Positions 46,101 to 55,129 of a stretch of 64,000 nucleotides of DNA are shown here, in pieces. A program made the translations under genes and the position numbers. Each line of letters opens with the position of its first letter. The stretch's first letter is position 1. Below the pieces are notes generated by a model. The model saw nothing but the letters and a program-made list of their open reading frames with translations. It did no database searches and was not told the origin of the DNA. The DNA is from Fallopia convolvulus (taxonomy: Eukaryota > Streptophyta > Magnoliopsida > Caryophyllales > Polygonaceae). Location of the stretch: NCBI GenBank assembly GCA_964016875.1, contig OZ024724.1:11518501-11582500 (forward strand), written 5' to 3'.

Positions 46101-46207
46101 TGAACAATTCGTACCACTACTGACTTGAAGAATTGAGAGGACTTCCTAAACTATTCATTCCAGCTCTTTGGTTCCTTTTATTGATTGAGTGCCCCAACTT
46201 ATGGCTT
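43162..46207. other. Mitochondrial spacer up to the right junction
   Basis: About 3 kb of gene-poor mitochondrial sequence. Short ORFs at 45006-45254 (minus, one hydrophobic segment) and 45204-45500 (plus) overlap each other and match nothing I know. No tRNA or rRNA recognised. Mitochondrial origin here is inferred from composition and from continuity up to the FAR1 junction. Confidence 0.5.
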
Positions 46208-47156
46208 ACTGCCACATTTTGATTGTATTTCATGCAAAGGAACTGACATTTGTTCCTGATAAGTTCATCCTCAATAGGTGGCGAAAAGATGTGTCTAGAA
46301 AATATGTTAAGGTGGCATTTCCATATAATGGCGACCTGCATTATAGGCCGGATCAACTAAAAAGGTGGAACGAGCTGAGTGCATTGTGGGACCAAGTTTC
46401 TGATGTTGCAATTGCCGATGACAGTTTATTTCAGGCGGTTAAGAAGGCTATGCTGGACTTAATTGAAAGAGGGAATTCCACGGTAGGATCCGTAAATGGT
46501 CTGCAATCACAGGTCATGGAGAACGTGTGTAGATGCTATTAAAAATTCCGATCTTTCCTCGCCCTCGCCTTGTAGTGGAAGATAACGACGAAGCTGCCTC
46601 GACTGGGGATGGAGATCCCATTTTGGACCCAGTTGATAAAAGAAGAAAGGGCAGGATACGCAGACACAAGTTGGGTTATGAACAGGATAAGAATAATCGA
46701 AACCAAGCGGCTAATAAGGAACCCGAACCTCCATCACCATCACCATTAGCTTACTCATTTGCAAATACAGGCCATGCGTGGAACCACCCACATCTACATA
46801 TGTCATCCCAGCCAACATACATGCCATCCCATCAACCATACAGTCATGTTAATCAACGGGTAAGAAATTGAGTTGTTATGGAATGTATTCCCTATGTTTT
46901 GTCTAGTGTTAATCTTATGTATTTATTGTGGTAGGGGAACCGGCCAATCGGTCACTCTTCGGATAGGAGTACGACGACATTTTAAGGCAATTGTCGCAGG
47001 GGCCAGCTTATTATCAATTTCCTAATCACGTACGTAAATACGATTAGTGCTCTAAAAATAAAGAACACAATTACTGCGAAACTGTTTTGAGTAACCATTT
47101 GTGTGTGCAATATGCAGGGATATGCCAGCTTCAGTTCTAAAAGCGGTTTTATGTAA
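46208..47156 (+). pseudogene. FAR1/FHY3-related (FRS) gene, 3' part
   Basis: Resumes in the SWIM finger at CHILIVFHAKELTFVPDKF and continues with ILNRWRKDVSRKYVKV, the standard sequence after the SWIM finger of FRS proteins. Next is the C-terminal region with SALWDQVSDVAIADDS and DPVDKRRKGRIRRHK (about 46620-46670), then a His/Pro/Ser-rich tail ending HVNQR at a GTAAGA donor (46860). Probable final exons are about 46935-47029 (ILRQLSQGPAYYQFPNH) and 47118-47156 (GYASFSSKSGFM, stop). The frame changes once near 46520-46575, and once more in the penultimate exon. Together with 33532-35731 it forms one gene cut by the mitochondrial insertion. Confidence 0.85.
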
Positions 47157-47408
47157 CGAATTTGGAGAATCGCGGAGATGGCAGTGGATTAAATGGCCGA
47201 ATTTGTTACCGGCCCAATAGGCCACTTCCTTGTGCGTTCCAAAAAAAAAGGTACACAAAGAGGAAAACGTCGATTCAGAACTTCTTTGCTAAAAAAGACC
47301 GCGGATGAGGAATAGTTTTCATTCTAGAGCTATTTGAGGGCTTGGTTAACTTGTCGCTGCAATTTCTTTCCAAGTGAACTTGTCACTGCAATTTCTTTCC
47401 ATTTGGAT

Positions 47409-48303
47409 ATGGATTTAGGGAGTGGATCTGAATCCAGCGGAGAGGGACATGAAAATTCGGCCTATTGGAGAAGGGATTGCGTTGATACCAAAGCCACTTA
47501 TGAGGCGTCTTTGAAAAAGGGAGCCGAGCTGTAGACGAAATTGTTGTTATCACAAGTGAGATTTGATCGCGTGCAAGCGAAATTACAACAGTTAAAGGAA
47601 GAAGAGTCCAAACTAAGAACTGTGTACAAAAGTTTAGGACACGTGGAGGCCCTCCATGAATTGTGTTTCCCTTTTGTTGCGGAGAAGGAAGACTCTGTTG
47701 GTTCATCTGGTCAATTTTTTGGCGTCAATTGAAAAAAATTTAGGGTTATGTTTATGTTATTTTCCGAATTAGGGGTTGTTCCTTTCCTTGTTTTTAATTT
47801 ACCTTTATATAATGAATTTGTCCACGACCTTTGTAATGAATCAGTCGGTGCAAAGGTGGTGGAATGTATTGATATATCCAGTGATTCGGATGTTGAACAT
47901 GAAATTGAACGGCCACATGCAATGGGCGAAGTGGCGAAGCCTGGAAAGGATTTGGCTGCTCGGATAGCCAGACTAGAGGAGATTGTGTTTGGCTCTGATG
48001 GCATAGATGAGTGCATAGATGAGTGCAAAGCAAAGTACGAAGACCTACTTCAGCGATATGAGATATCATCACAAAGGGAATTGGATCTGCAATGTCAATT
48101 GACGAGAACAGAGAGTAGAATTGCAGAAGCGAAGGCGAGATTGAGGGATGTGGAATCTTCACGATTGAAGGTTAAAGATTACTAAAGAAGGTTGGGACGT
48201 GTGGAGATACTGGAGGAGCACAGTTCGCCTAATGTTGATGTGGAGAAGCCGAAACTGGATGTTGATTATCCAATACCTCCTCGTTTGGCTGGCACTAATT
48301 TGT
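47409..48303 (+). pseudogene. Coiled-coil protein gene remnant, unknown function
   Basis: Starts MDLGSGSESSGEGHENSAYW. TAG at 47533-47535 interrupts a frame that otherwise continues TKLLLSQVRFDRVQAKLQQL and KEEESKLRTVYKSLGHVEAL. After an intron-like gap the second part runs from EFVHDLCNESVGAKVVECID through an acidic ISSDSDVEHEIE and a long heptad-like region (LAARIARLEEIVFGSDG, ELDLQCQLTRTESRIAEAKA). It is stopped by TAA at 48183-48185 before RRLGRVEILEEHSSPNVD. Both stops are one C-to-T step from a Gln codon. It follows the FAR1 gene directly in the same orientation. I recognise no family. Confidence 0.5.
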
Positions 48304-49621
48304 AAAAGCCAACATATGAAATTTTTTCCTTCACTTCCTTGCATCTCTTTGTACTACGAATGTGTTCGTTGTTTTTCATATTGATTTTGCTTAGTGCTGC
48401 TTTTGAAACTATGAACCAGTTGCCCCCATAGCTCGTCTATGTGGGTTCCATTATGAGTAATACCTAAAGTTGGGCCTGTTTTTTATCTGGGCCTTTAAAT
48501 ATTGCCATTTCATTTCGGTATCGCCTTAAATTAGAAGGATTCAACTCATAAAACATTTAAAATCATAGCCAACTACATCTAAATGATATTTATTTAATGA
48601 ATACGTAACTGATACTACATTTGTTTTTTACACATCATCTATCTATGAATATGTTATTTACTATACAACATTTTATATTGCCATGCATATGTCGAGTTTT
48701 AATTTAACATACTTTAGAGTAGTATTTTTCTACCAGTAAGTAGGACACATTCATTTCTTCTATACATAATCTTGTGTGTTATGTATTTGAAATTTAAATT
48801 GGAGTGTCATTTTATTGATAAAATGACAATAATAGCAAAAACAAAAAGGAAATATTCCCAAATTGGAGATTGAGATCAAAGGTCCTCATAATGAATAGCG
48901 GTCCAAATCTTGTACTCCTTTTTATGTCCTCCCTCCTAAACTCCTATAGTACACTGTGCTTCCTTGTTTAACTATGATACAATGTGTTATTTCAATAATT
49001 TACTAAATTGTGTTAACTACCAAATCTTTTTTTTATAGAAAATAATTATACCAAATCTAAAAGATTAATTAACTATGCTAAATCTTTTAAAGGATTAAGG
49101 ATAATTTGGGGCTTTTATAGGCCTTCTTAGTTTTAGTCAAATTTACTAGAAAATCTTATACTCCGTAGTACGTAGTATTTTCAAACGGAGGGAGTAGTTT
49201 GTAATGACTTTTTGGTTGTTGGAGGGCAAATTAATTTTGCAGGAATTTATTTTCAATAAATGAATTTTCCATTTTCAATAAACTTACTTGTATATTTACA
49301 ATAAATTTCATTACTCATTCTTCTTTACTCTATTAAATAAGTTTAAAATTAATTTTCCATATATGCATTGTCAAACTATGTGTTTGGTAATAAATGAATT
49401 TTTTGTAAAGGAAATATACTGAAAGCGATATAGATTATTCATTACTGGGTTATATATGATAATGACAGTTCTTTCATAACATAAACTTAAAGGGTTGCAT
49501 ATTCATTCGCAATAACTGAAGATCACAATGTTGAAACGGAAACGCGATTCCGTGCTGAAATTGCAAAAGAAAACAACAAAATAAACAAATATGCACTCGA
49601 TTAGGCATATATAAGAAAACC
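48304..49621. other. AT-rich intergenic DNA with a Stowaway-like element
   Basis: No gene. Contains the Stowaway-like element at 48929-49195 and AATAAATGAATTTT-type low complexity. Confidence 0.4.
48929..49195. mobile_element. Probable decayed Stowaway MITE
   Basis: The left end CTCCCTCCTAAACTCC and right end TTTCAAACGGAGGGAG are inverted to each other over the first eight bases. The right end is followed by TA, while the left flank lacks the expected TA. Interior AT-rich, length about 265 bp. Confidence 0.5.
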
Positions 49622-50404
49622 CTAAAAATCAAGAACGAACGGCTTCCCAAATGTCTTCTCCAAAATCGGCGTGTTTCCCCGACCGTACAGTCCAAACCTT
49701 TCGAGTAGTTGCTTCACCAAACCAGGGTAAGGAAGGGGCGTGTCGATGCGTAGCTTGTTGGCCCAAATGTGGTATACGATCAAGTAGGGGAGATTGATCA
49801 ACTCCCTCCTCCCCAGAAAATCCAAGATCCAAACGTCCTGCCTCGTGACATAATCCTTGTTGTCATGTTGGGGCAAAAGGTTGTCGATGATGAAGGTGTG
49901 TAGGATCTTCATTGGCCTGAACAGATTTGAAGAGTCCATAATCCGGTCATGGCCCACAGTTACTCCATATATGCGTTCGACCATACCCTCATATCCGGGA
50001 AAGTAATCATCATCAGATACCCACTTGAACTCATCATCATTCGGAACATCTAGCGTGTCTGCAACTGAGCCAGAACCCATACAATACTGTGTGTTGGGAT
50101 CTACTTGCAAATTCCAGAGGGGGACTGCTCTATCTAAAGGCGTAAATTCCCTAAGCGAGAATCGGTTATAAAACCAATTCATGGAGTGTTCGCAGACAAT
50201 CTCAAAGTCTGCATTAAGATGGCCCCACCTTTGCGCCTGGAGCATGGCGAAGGCCGAATGAACATCTGCATCCTCCGAATAGGGCCAAAATTCAGAGGTG
50301 AAGAACGTGGGATGGATTATTTCCCGGTTTGGGGAATCCCGATCGGTGGAGCTTGCATCCGTCATGTCTGACGACAGTGACACTAACGAATCGGACGACG
50401 ACAT
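49622..50404 (-). CDS. Intact intronless transposon-type ORF (260 aa)
   Basis: Open from the first ATG (50404; MSSSDSLVSLSSDMTDASST) to a stop at 49622; the longer frame upstream lacks an ATG. An acidic Ser/Asp-rich N-terminus is followed by a folded-looking region with FKWVSDDDYFPGYEGMVER, MKILHTFIIDNLLPQHDN and INLPYLIVYHIW. The pattern of a conserved hydrophobic segment with INLPYLI resembles the putative plant transposon/Athila-associated proteins found in many plant genomes. I assign this family tentatively, from memory. A TATATATA stretch lies about 130 bp upstream on the minus strand. It is unusual in having no lesions in a neighbourhood of broken genes. Function unknown. Confidence 0.5.
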   Translation of the reverse strand: MSSSDSLVSLSSDMTDASSTDRDSPNREIIHPTFFTSEFWPYSEDADVHSAFAMLQAQRWGHLNADFEIVCEHSMNWFYNRFSLREFTPLDRAVPLWNLQVDPNTQYCMGSGSVADTLDVPNDDEFKWVSDDDYFPGYEGMVERIYGVTVGHDRIMDSSNLFRPMKILHTFIIDNLLPQHDNKDYVTRQDVWILDFLGRRELINLPYLIVYHIWANKLRIDTPLPYPGLVKQLLERFGLYGRGNTPILEKTFGKPFVLDF

Positions 50405-51073
50405 GACTGAGTAAAATTGGCGTTTGGTGATTGAACGAGGATGAGGACAGAATTGGTCAACAATCGTGAGAGAAGGGATTGACAAGAGGAGCTTTGATGA
50501 GGCTGAGGGGGACAAAAGGGATGAATTGGGGAATATATATAATATCGCTATCTCAAGTAGAGCAAACCCTAATTCTGTGGGCCTGGACGAAGAAACAAAA
50601 GGACCAGTTATTTTTGTTATATTTCCTTTTTATAATATGAGGATCGTGTGTGGGAGCCCACTAGGCCCGTATGAAATAAAAAGCATATTTGGTGAGATAG
50701 AAATCTTCAAGCAATAAATAACTGCAGTAGAACTCAACCCGGTGGTGGTAGTAGTTGGCATTTAATTAAACATCGTGAATCTTCTTCTTTGGTCATATCC
50801 AAATTCCTGAACTTATTTGATTTGGCATTGATTATTAATTCTCGCGTGTTAAGCTGTCAACGATGGGGTTGGTGCGCATTTAATTTATGCCCGGAACACG
50901 TACACGCTGTATTGAAGTATGAAGAGCCTTTTTCCTCCAAAAAAATGGTATGAAGACCCTTTGCATTCTATCAACAATATAAATAGTATCAAGACCCTTA
51001 CATGTTGCCCTACCCCTTGAGCTCTCTTCTCCAGCACCTTTCTGGACCCTAATCTACTCCAAACTGATTTAAG
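50405..51073. other. Intergenic sequence
   Basis: Divergent promoter region between the minus-strand ORF and the small plus-strand gene. No other feature seen. Confidence 0.4.
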
Positions 51074-51387
51074 ATGGTAGGTAACTCCAACGGCGACCGA
51101 TCCCCATCATTCTTTGTGAAGATGAATGAACTCTTTGCCAAGGAGAAAGCCTTTGATGACCGGTATCTCGAGGGTAAGAACTCTTTAAAAATGATTTGAA
51201 TTTTCCAATATTTACGAAATTTTTGATTGCTTTTGTTTGTTAATCGTATGAAGGGTTGGAGAAAAATCAACAAGAAAGAGATCGACCCATGCAAGAGAGG
51301 CTTCTGAAATGGGAGGAGAAGCACCAACAACTTAACGACAAGTTTCACTCCTTACGTGCCATGTTGGAGGAGATCAAAGTTGGATGA
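51074..51387 (+). CDS. Small two-exon coiled-coil ORF (77 aa), unknown
   Basis: Exons 51074-51173 and 51254-51387 join in phase to 78 codons. The product (MVGNSNGDRSPSFFVKMNEL, then EKNQQERDRPMQERLLKWEE and HSLRAMLEEIKVG) is highly charged and has heptad-like spacing over its second half, suggesting a coiled coil. The splice sites GGTAAGA and TATGAAG are acceptable. No family recognised. It may be a complete small gene or a fragment of a larger coiled-coil gene. Confidence 0.4.
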
Positions 51388-52540
51388 TTCATCGCCTGAT
51401 GCATACATGGGTAAGATCAAAGCGATGGTCCATATTAACATTGAAATGGATGATCTGTAGAAGGAGATGATGAGTGGAATGTACAATTTGGGAGTTGTTA
51501 CCTCTTGGGTTAAGTGGTCTATGTAGGAGTTCTCTTGTATTCCCCTTCTATTATAAATTTCGCTCTTATCTTTCGGCATTATCCATTGGCTTTTTCTTGA
51601 GATGTTAGAACAAAGATATTAATAAAATAGTAAAAGAAAGGTAAAAAAAAAGAGCTTCTCTCATATCAAAGAGATGCTCTTTTATAAGAAAAAGAGTATC
51701 TCAAATGGGAGAGATGCTAGAAAAGAAGAATCTCCAATAGAAAAATATTAGTATAAAATATTGAAAAAGAGAATTCTTTAGGAATGCTCTTTTTTCATGG
51801 ATAAAGAGGGACTCAATGTAGACCATAAGCATGTTTGTTTGTTTTTTTATTTAGGGTCGAATAAGCATGTTTAGTTGTTGGTCGGTTCGATTTCCGTAGT
51901 AATTTGGTGAACCCTAAGAAAATTATTCAAGATAAACAAATTAAAAGTAAATATTGAGAGATAAAAATCTTATCTTAAACACTGATCTTTCTAACTCTAC
52001 GTCTCAACCATAGAATTAAATTGCACCTCTACTGGAGCACATTTCATCAAAGGATATTATTTTTCATATAACTTTTTTGAGATGCTCTTTTTTGTACCTT
52101 TATTTTATTATTTTATTAATATATTATCCATCTCATACTGTGCATATTTTTGTAAACCCTAGTGCCTTGGGGGCTACGGACGAACTTCATTAAAACAAGG
52201 CTTTACTTAAGAATTGACAAAAAATCAATAGTTCCATATTTGAAATAATAATATAATATATGCACAGGATAAGAGTATTTTGTGAATTGCTTTTTGTCAA
52301 TTAATTTGCTCCATGCTGGTAAATCGGGTTCGAAGTAATGTAACCTAATTCGAACCCGATTTCGCACACCCACCCGTATAATTGGGGCTTTAGTATATAC
52401 GGGGACCAACCCAAAATTGTGGAGTCCTCATACATGATAATTGGAATCGGTTACTATTGAAATTAAATACATTTCTAAAAGACAATTTAATTGCGGTAGA
52501 TGATAGATAGGGAATATAACTCGTCACACTTGTCATTTCA
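51388..52540. other. AT-rich intergenic DNA
   Basis: No gene seen. GAGATGCTCTTTTTT phrases recur in both orientations around 51650-51800 and 52080, suggesting a small inverted-repeat element, but I could not define its ends. Confidence 0.35.
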
Positions 52541-52601
52541 ACTTCTTCAACTTCTTCAACTTCTTCAACTTCTTCAACTTCTTCAACTTCTTCAACTTCT
52601 T
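52541..52601 (+). repeat. 9-bp minisatellite (AACTTCTTC)n
   Basis: Nearly seven perfect copies of AACTTCTTC, then diverged CTTC-rich copies to about 52617. Read on the minus strand it would encode a Glu-Glu-Val run; that is not taken as a gene. Confidence 0.95.
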
Positions 52602-53384
52602 CCGCTTCTTCCTCTTTCCTGTTGTGTAATTGATTCAAGTTTGGAGACGATACCAAGAGTCCAGGAGCAAGTGCAAATCTCTTCAACCCACCCATACTTT
52701 ACAAAAATTAAGGTACTCTCGCTAACAACCATTCTTGGCATGGTCTTTCGCCTCTTCCTCTTCCCTGTTGTGTAATTCGAATCTATTGTTATAGATGAAT
52801 GATTTCGATTAGGGTTTGGGTCTTTGTCTAACCTTGGCATGGTCCTTCCTTTGCATTAGGCTTTTGGATGTGAAATTCTTCAATTCTTGAATTTGTTAAC
52901 GGTGACAACCACTATTTTTGTACTCGATTAAGGTCGATTAGGGTGAAATCTAATTCGATTGAGAATGTCCTTCCTTCGCATGATGGTTCTCTGTGATCTA
53001 GGGCTAAACTCTTTGTCGTTTGAGGTTTGTGGATGTGGATATGGTTTCTTCATTTACTTTACATTGGTTACATCCTCAATGTTTGTTGTCTAAATTTGAA
53101 ATCAATTAAAGCATGGGCGATTATAATCAGTTCTCAAATCGAATGTGGAAAATATGGGTCAATTGTCATGTAAATAGGGAAAGTATGGGTCAATTGTTGC
53201 TATAAATTCATAGAAAGGTGTTTTTTTTTGTACATAAGGAAAATATGGGTCAATTGTTTCTATAAATTCATAGAAAGGTATTTTTTTGTAAATATTAAAA
53301 TAATCAAGATCCGGTCGTGCTTTACTAATTTGACATTCTTTCCATTTCTTTTGTTATAGTCCCTTCTTTACTAATTTGATATAC
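52602..53384. other. Upstream region of the zf-XS ORF
   Basis: AT-rich, with the phrase AAATATGGGTCAATTG three times (53149-53250) and CATAGAAAGGT twice (53210 and 53270), a local tandem duplication. No gene recognised. Confidence 0.4.
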
Positions 53385-53831
53385 ATGTTTGTTGTTGAGA
53401 TATCCAAGGCACAAGAGAAGCTGGCCCAAGCACAAGAGGAGATGTCCCATACAGAAGTCTCGTCCAAGGCCGATGAGGACCTCGTCGATGTTCAGTCTGA
53501 ATCAACGGACATAGACGACTCGGAGATTGATGACTATGTGGACAAGCCCGATGGGCCCTACGACAAGCTTGTTCAAGGCAAGACACAACTCAGGAGGAAA
53601 GATGGCTCGCTCCAATGTCCCTACTGTCTGGGGAGGAAGAAGCAATCTTACAACCTCCGAGAGCTCCTTCAACACACTTCCCAAATCTCCAAGACCGGAA
53701 GGAAGGTAACGGAGAAAGGGAAGGCAAATCATCGGGCATTGGATAAGTACATGAGGGCCTACATGAGGGACGAAGTGACACAACTTGAGGATGCCACAAA
53801 GAAGAAGAAGATGTCTAAGAAGAAATGGTAG
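53385..53831 (+). CDS. Truncated zf-XS protein related to SGS3/IDN2/FDM RdDM factors (148 aa)
   Basis: A single open exon from ATG 53385. An N-terminal helical, acidic segment (AQEKLAQAQEEMSHTEVSSK) leads to a zf-XS zinc-finger domain: YDKLVQGKTQLRRKDGSLQC, PYCLGRKKQSYNLRELLQHT and KANHRALDKYMRAYM. The zinc ligands fit C-x2-C, with His residues in LLQHT and ANHRAL. In plants this domain begins SGS3-, IDN2- and FDM-type proteins, which bind RNA in RNA-directed DNA methylation or trans-acting siRNA production. Here the XS, coiled-coil and XH domains are missing: the frame ends in a Lys-rich tail (KKKKMSKKKW) and a stop. The exon may be preceded by others upstream, as the ATG follows an intron-like T-rich stretch. 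It could be a free zinc-finger protein or a gene fragment. Confidence 0.7.
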   Translation: MFVVEISKAQEKLAQAQEEMSHTEVSSKADEDLVDVQSESTDIDDSEIDDYVDKPDGPYDKLVQGKTQLRRKDGSLQCPYCLGRKKQSYNLRELLQHTSQISKTGRKVTEKGKANHRALDKYMRAYMRDEVTQLEDATKKKKMSKKKW

Positions 53832-54118
53832 GGTGTTTGTGCTTGGTTTGGATCTCTGTCGGTTTTTTGTTTTTCTTTGTTAATATGTTTCAAGATTCAT
53901 TTTTAGACTTTGTTGGTTGTTTTCTTGGATGGAAGACTGGTTTTTAAACTATTTTCATACATCCCATACATTCACATTAGAAAAATCCTTAATGTATTTA
54001 GTTCCCTTCCCAATCAAATCGGACATCAACAAACACGTTATCATTGACCTTCCAATTAGCATACATAGTCATGGAAAGTATACTCATATATATATATATA
54101 TATATATATATAGATTTA

Positions 54119-54496
54119 AGTTCAAGTGAGAAGAGTTCTTAGAGTGAACGTGTGCACAGTTTGTATGCATGATTTTGTATGACTATATTCATGATTTTAA
54201 GTTGCATATTCATTATGTTGAGCTACTCGCTTTTTATGAATATACAACTTAAAAATATGATTATGTAACTCTTTAAGCATAATAAAGAGATGTAATATGA
54301 AAAAAACTTCAAAAATACAATTATATAAAAATATGAATATGCGACTTATAATCATGAATACAGTGTAGTATGGAAAGAATGAATATGCAACTCAAATTTA
54401 TGAATACAGCCATACAAAATCATGCATATATAACTTAAAATCATGAATACAAACTGTGCACACGTTCACACTCTAAGAACTCTTCTCACTTGAACT
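54119..54496. mobile_element. Fold-back MITE with long inverted arms
   Basis: The left arm begins AGTTCAAGTGAGAAGAGTTC and the right arm ends with its exact complement. Similarity continues for roughly 80-100 bp through GTGAACGTGTGCACAGTTTG and ATGCATGATTTTGTATG on each side. The loop is AT-rich, with no ORF. An (AT)n tract lies just outside the left arm and a (CT)n(AT)n tract just outside the right arm, so no target duplication can be read. Superfamily not determined. Confidence 0.85.
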
Positions 54497-54497
54497 C

Positions 54498-54498
<1 letters not shown>

Positions 54499-54561
<63 letters not shown>
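54499..54561. repeat. (CT)n(AT)n microsatellite
   Basis: About 34 bp of CT repeats followed by about 30 bp of AT repeats. A separate (AT)n tract lies at 54086-54111. Confidence 0.95.
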
Positions 54562-54563
<2 letters not shown>

Positions 54564-54632
54564 CGACCAAAAACATGATATACAATTTCCCCAATGCTCG
54601 ACGTTTTTTTTCGGTCGATTGCTCTACGTAAG

Positions 54633-54928
54633 ACACAAGCGTCCTCCTTTAATACAAGGGTTTCAACGATAGACGGGTTGAGCATGTGTAACATCATCCC
54701 CATATCCCCTTTTTCAACGGGAGAAATAAAGATTTCAATTTAATCATAGGGCACAATGTTCCCAACCAAATTTACATGGTTTACATGTATCTGGGTTCCA
54801 AACTGTGTGCCTCGTGTTTATATTGAAATCTTTTTTCTACCGCTGAAAAAGGAGATGATGGGTATGATGTGACACATGCTCAACCCGTCTATCGTTAAAA
54901 CCCTTGTATTACAGGAGGACGCTTGTGT
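54633..54928. repeat. 110-bp inverted repeat
   Basis: Arms 54633-54741 and 54821-54928 are inverted copies at roughly 85 percent by eye. Landmarks are ACACAAGCGTCCTCC, ACGATAGACGGGTTGAGCAT and AGATTTCAAT. The loop is about 80 bp. A transcript across it would fold into a long hairpin. Confidence 0.85.
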
Positions 54929-54929
54929 T

Positions 54930-55129
54930 CTTTTCATTTTGCTCGGGAGATTTCTGATCATCAAAGTAGTAGTCCCCTTCTCCAGCCCACTTGATGAATC
55001 TCCAACTCCAAACCCGAAAGCACGAACCGACCTGCCACCATTAGGTTGCGGAGTCCCTAAACAGAATATAGAGGACGCGGACGTCTGGTGGTGGTGTACG
55101 TGTCCGGTATTTCCGCTCCTCCTTTTCAA
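54930..55129 (-). pseudogene. Mei2-like RNA-recognition-motif fragment
   Basis: On the minus strand this reads RAFGFGVGDSSSGLEKG and then TTTLMIRNLPSKMKR. The TTLMIRNxPxK phrase is the first beta strand and RNP2 region of the C-terminal RRM of plant Mei2-like / terminal-ear-like proteins. The match stops where the inverted repeat begins, so only the start of the domain is present. There are no other RRM strands. Fragment of a host gene; identification rests on a short motif. Confidence 0.4.

Larger units (their letters stand above)
35732..46207. mobile_element. Mitochondrial DNA insertion (NUMT), about 10.5 kb
   Basis: A block of higher GC content with plant mitochondrial genes ccmFN (3' part) and ccmFC (complete with group II intron), plus typical gene-poor mitochondrial spacer. 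Both borders lie in the SWIM zinc finger of one FAR1-type gene: CxC is on the left, and the following C-x-H with HILIVFHAKELTFVPDKF is on the right at 46210. The genes retain their group II intron, so transfer was by DNA rather than mRNA. A solo LTR inside (39270-40646) was added after arrival in the nucleus. No target duplication is seen, and the junctions share only a TTA. No tRNA or rRNA gene was found. Confidence 0.92.

Noticed and set aside
35732..46207. tRNA genes in the mitochondrial block
   Set aside because: I looked for the common plant mitochondrial tRNA T-arm phrases and found none with a matching acceptor stem; GGGTTCGACCC at about 40559 belongs to the solo LTR.
52390..52695. Minus-strand ORF with a Glu-Glu-Val run
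   Set aside because: The run is a translation of the 9-bp minisatellite and the rest has no coding character.
54818..54928. Mei2-like fragment extending through the inverted repeat
   Set aside because: After SKMKR the translation no longer resembles an RRM, and the sequence there is the inverted-repeat arm.
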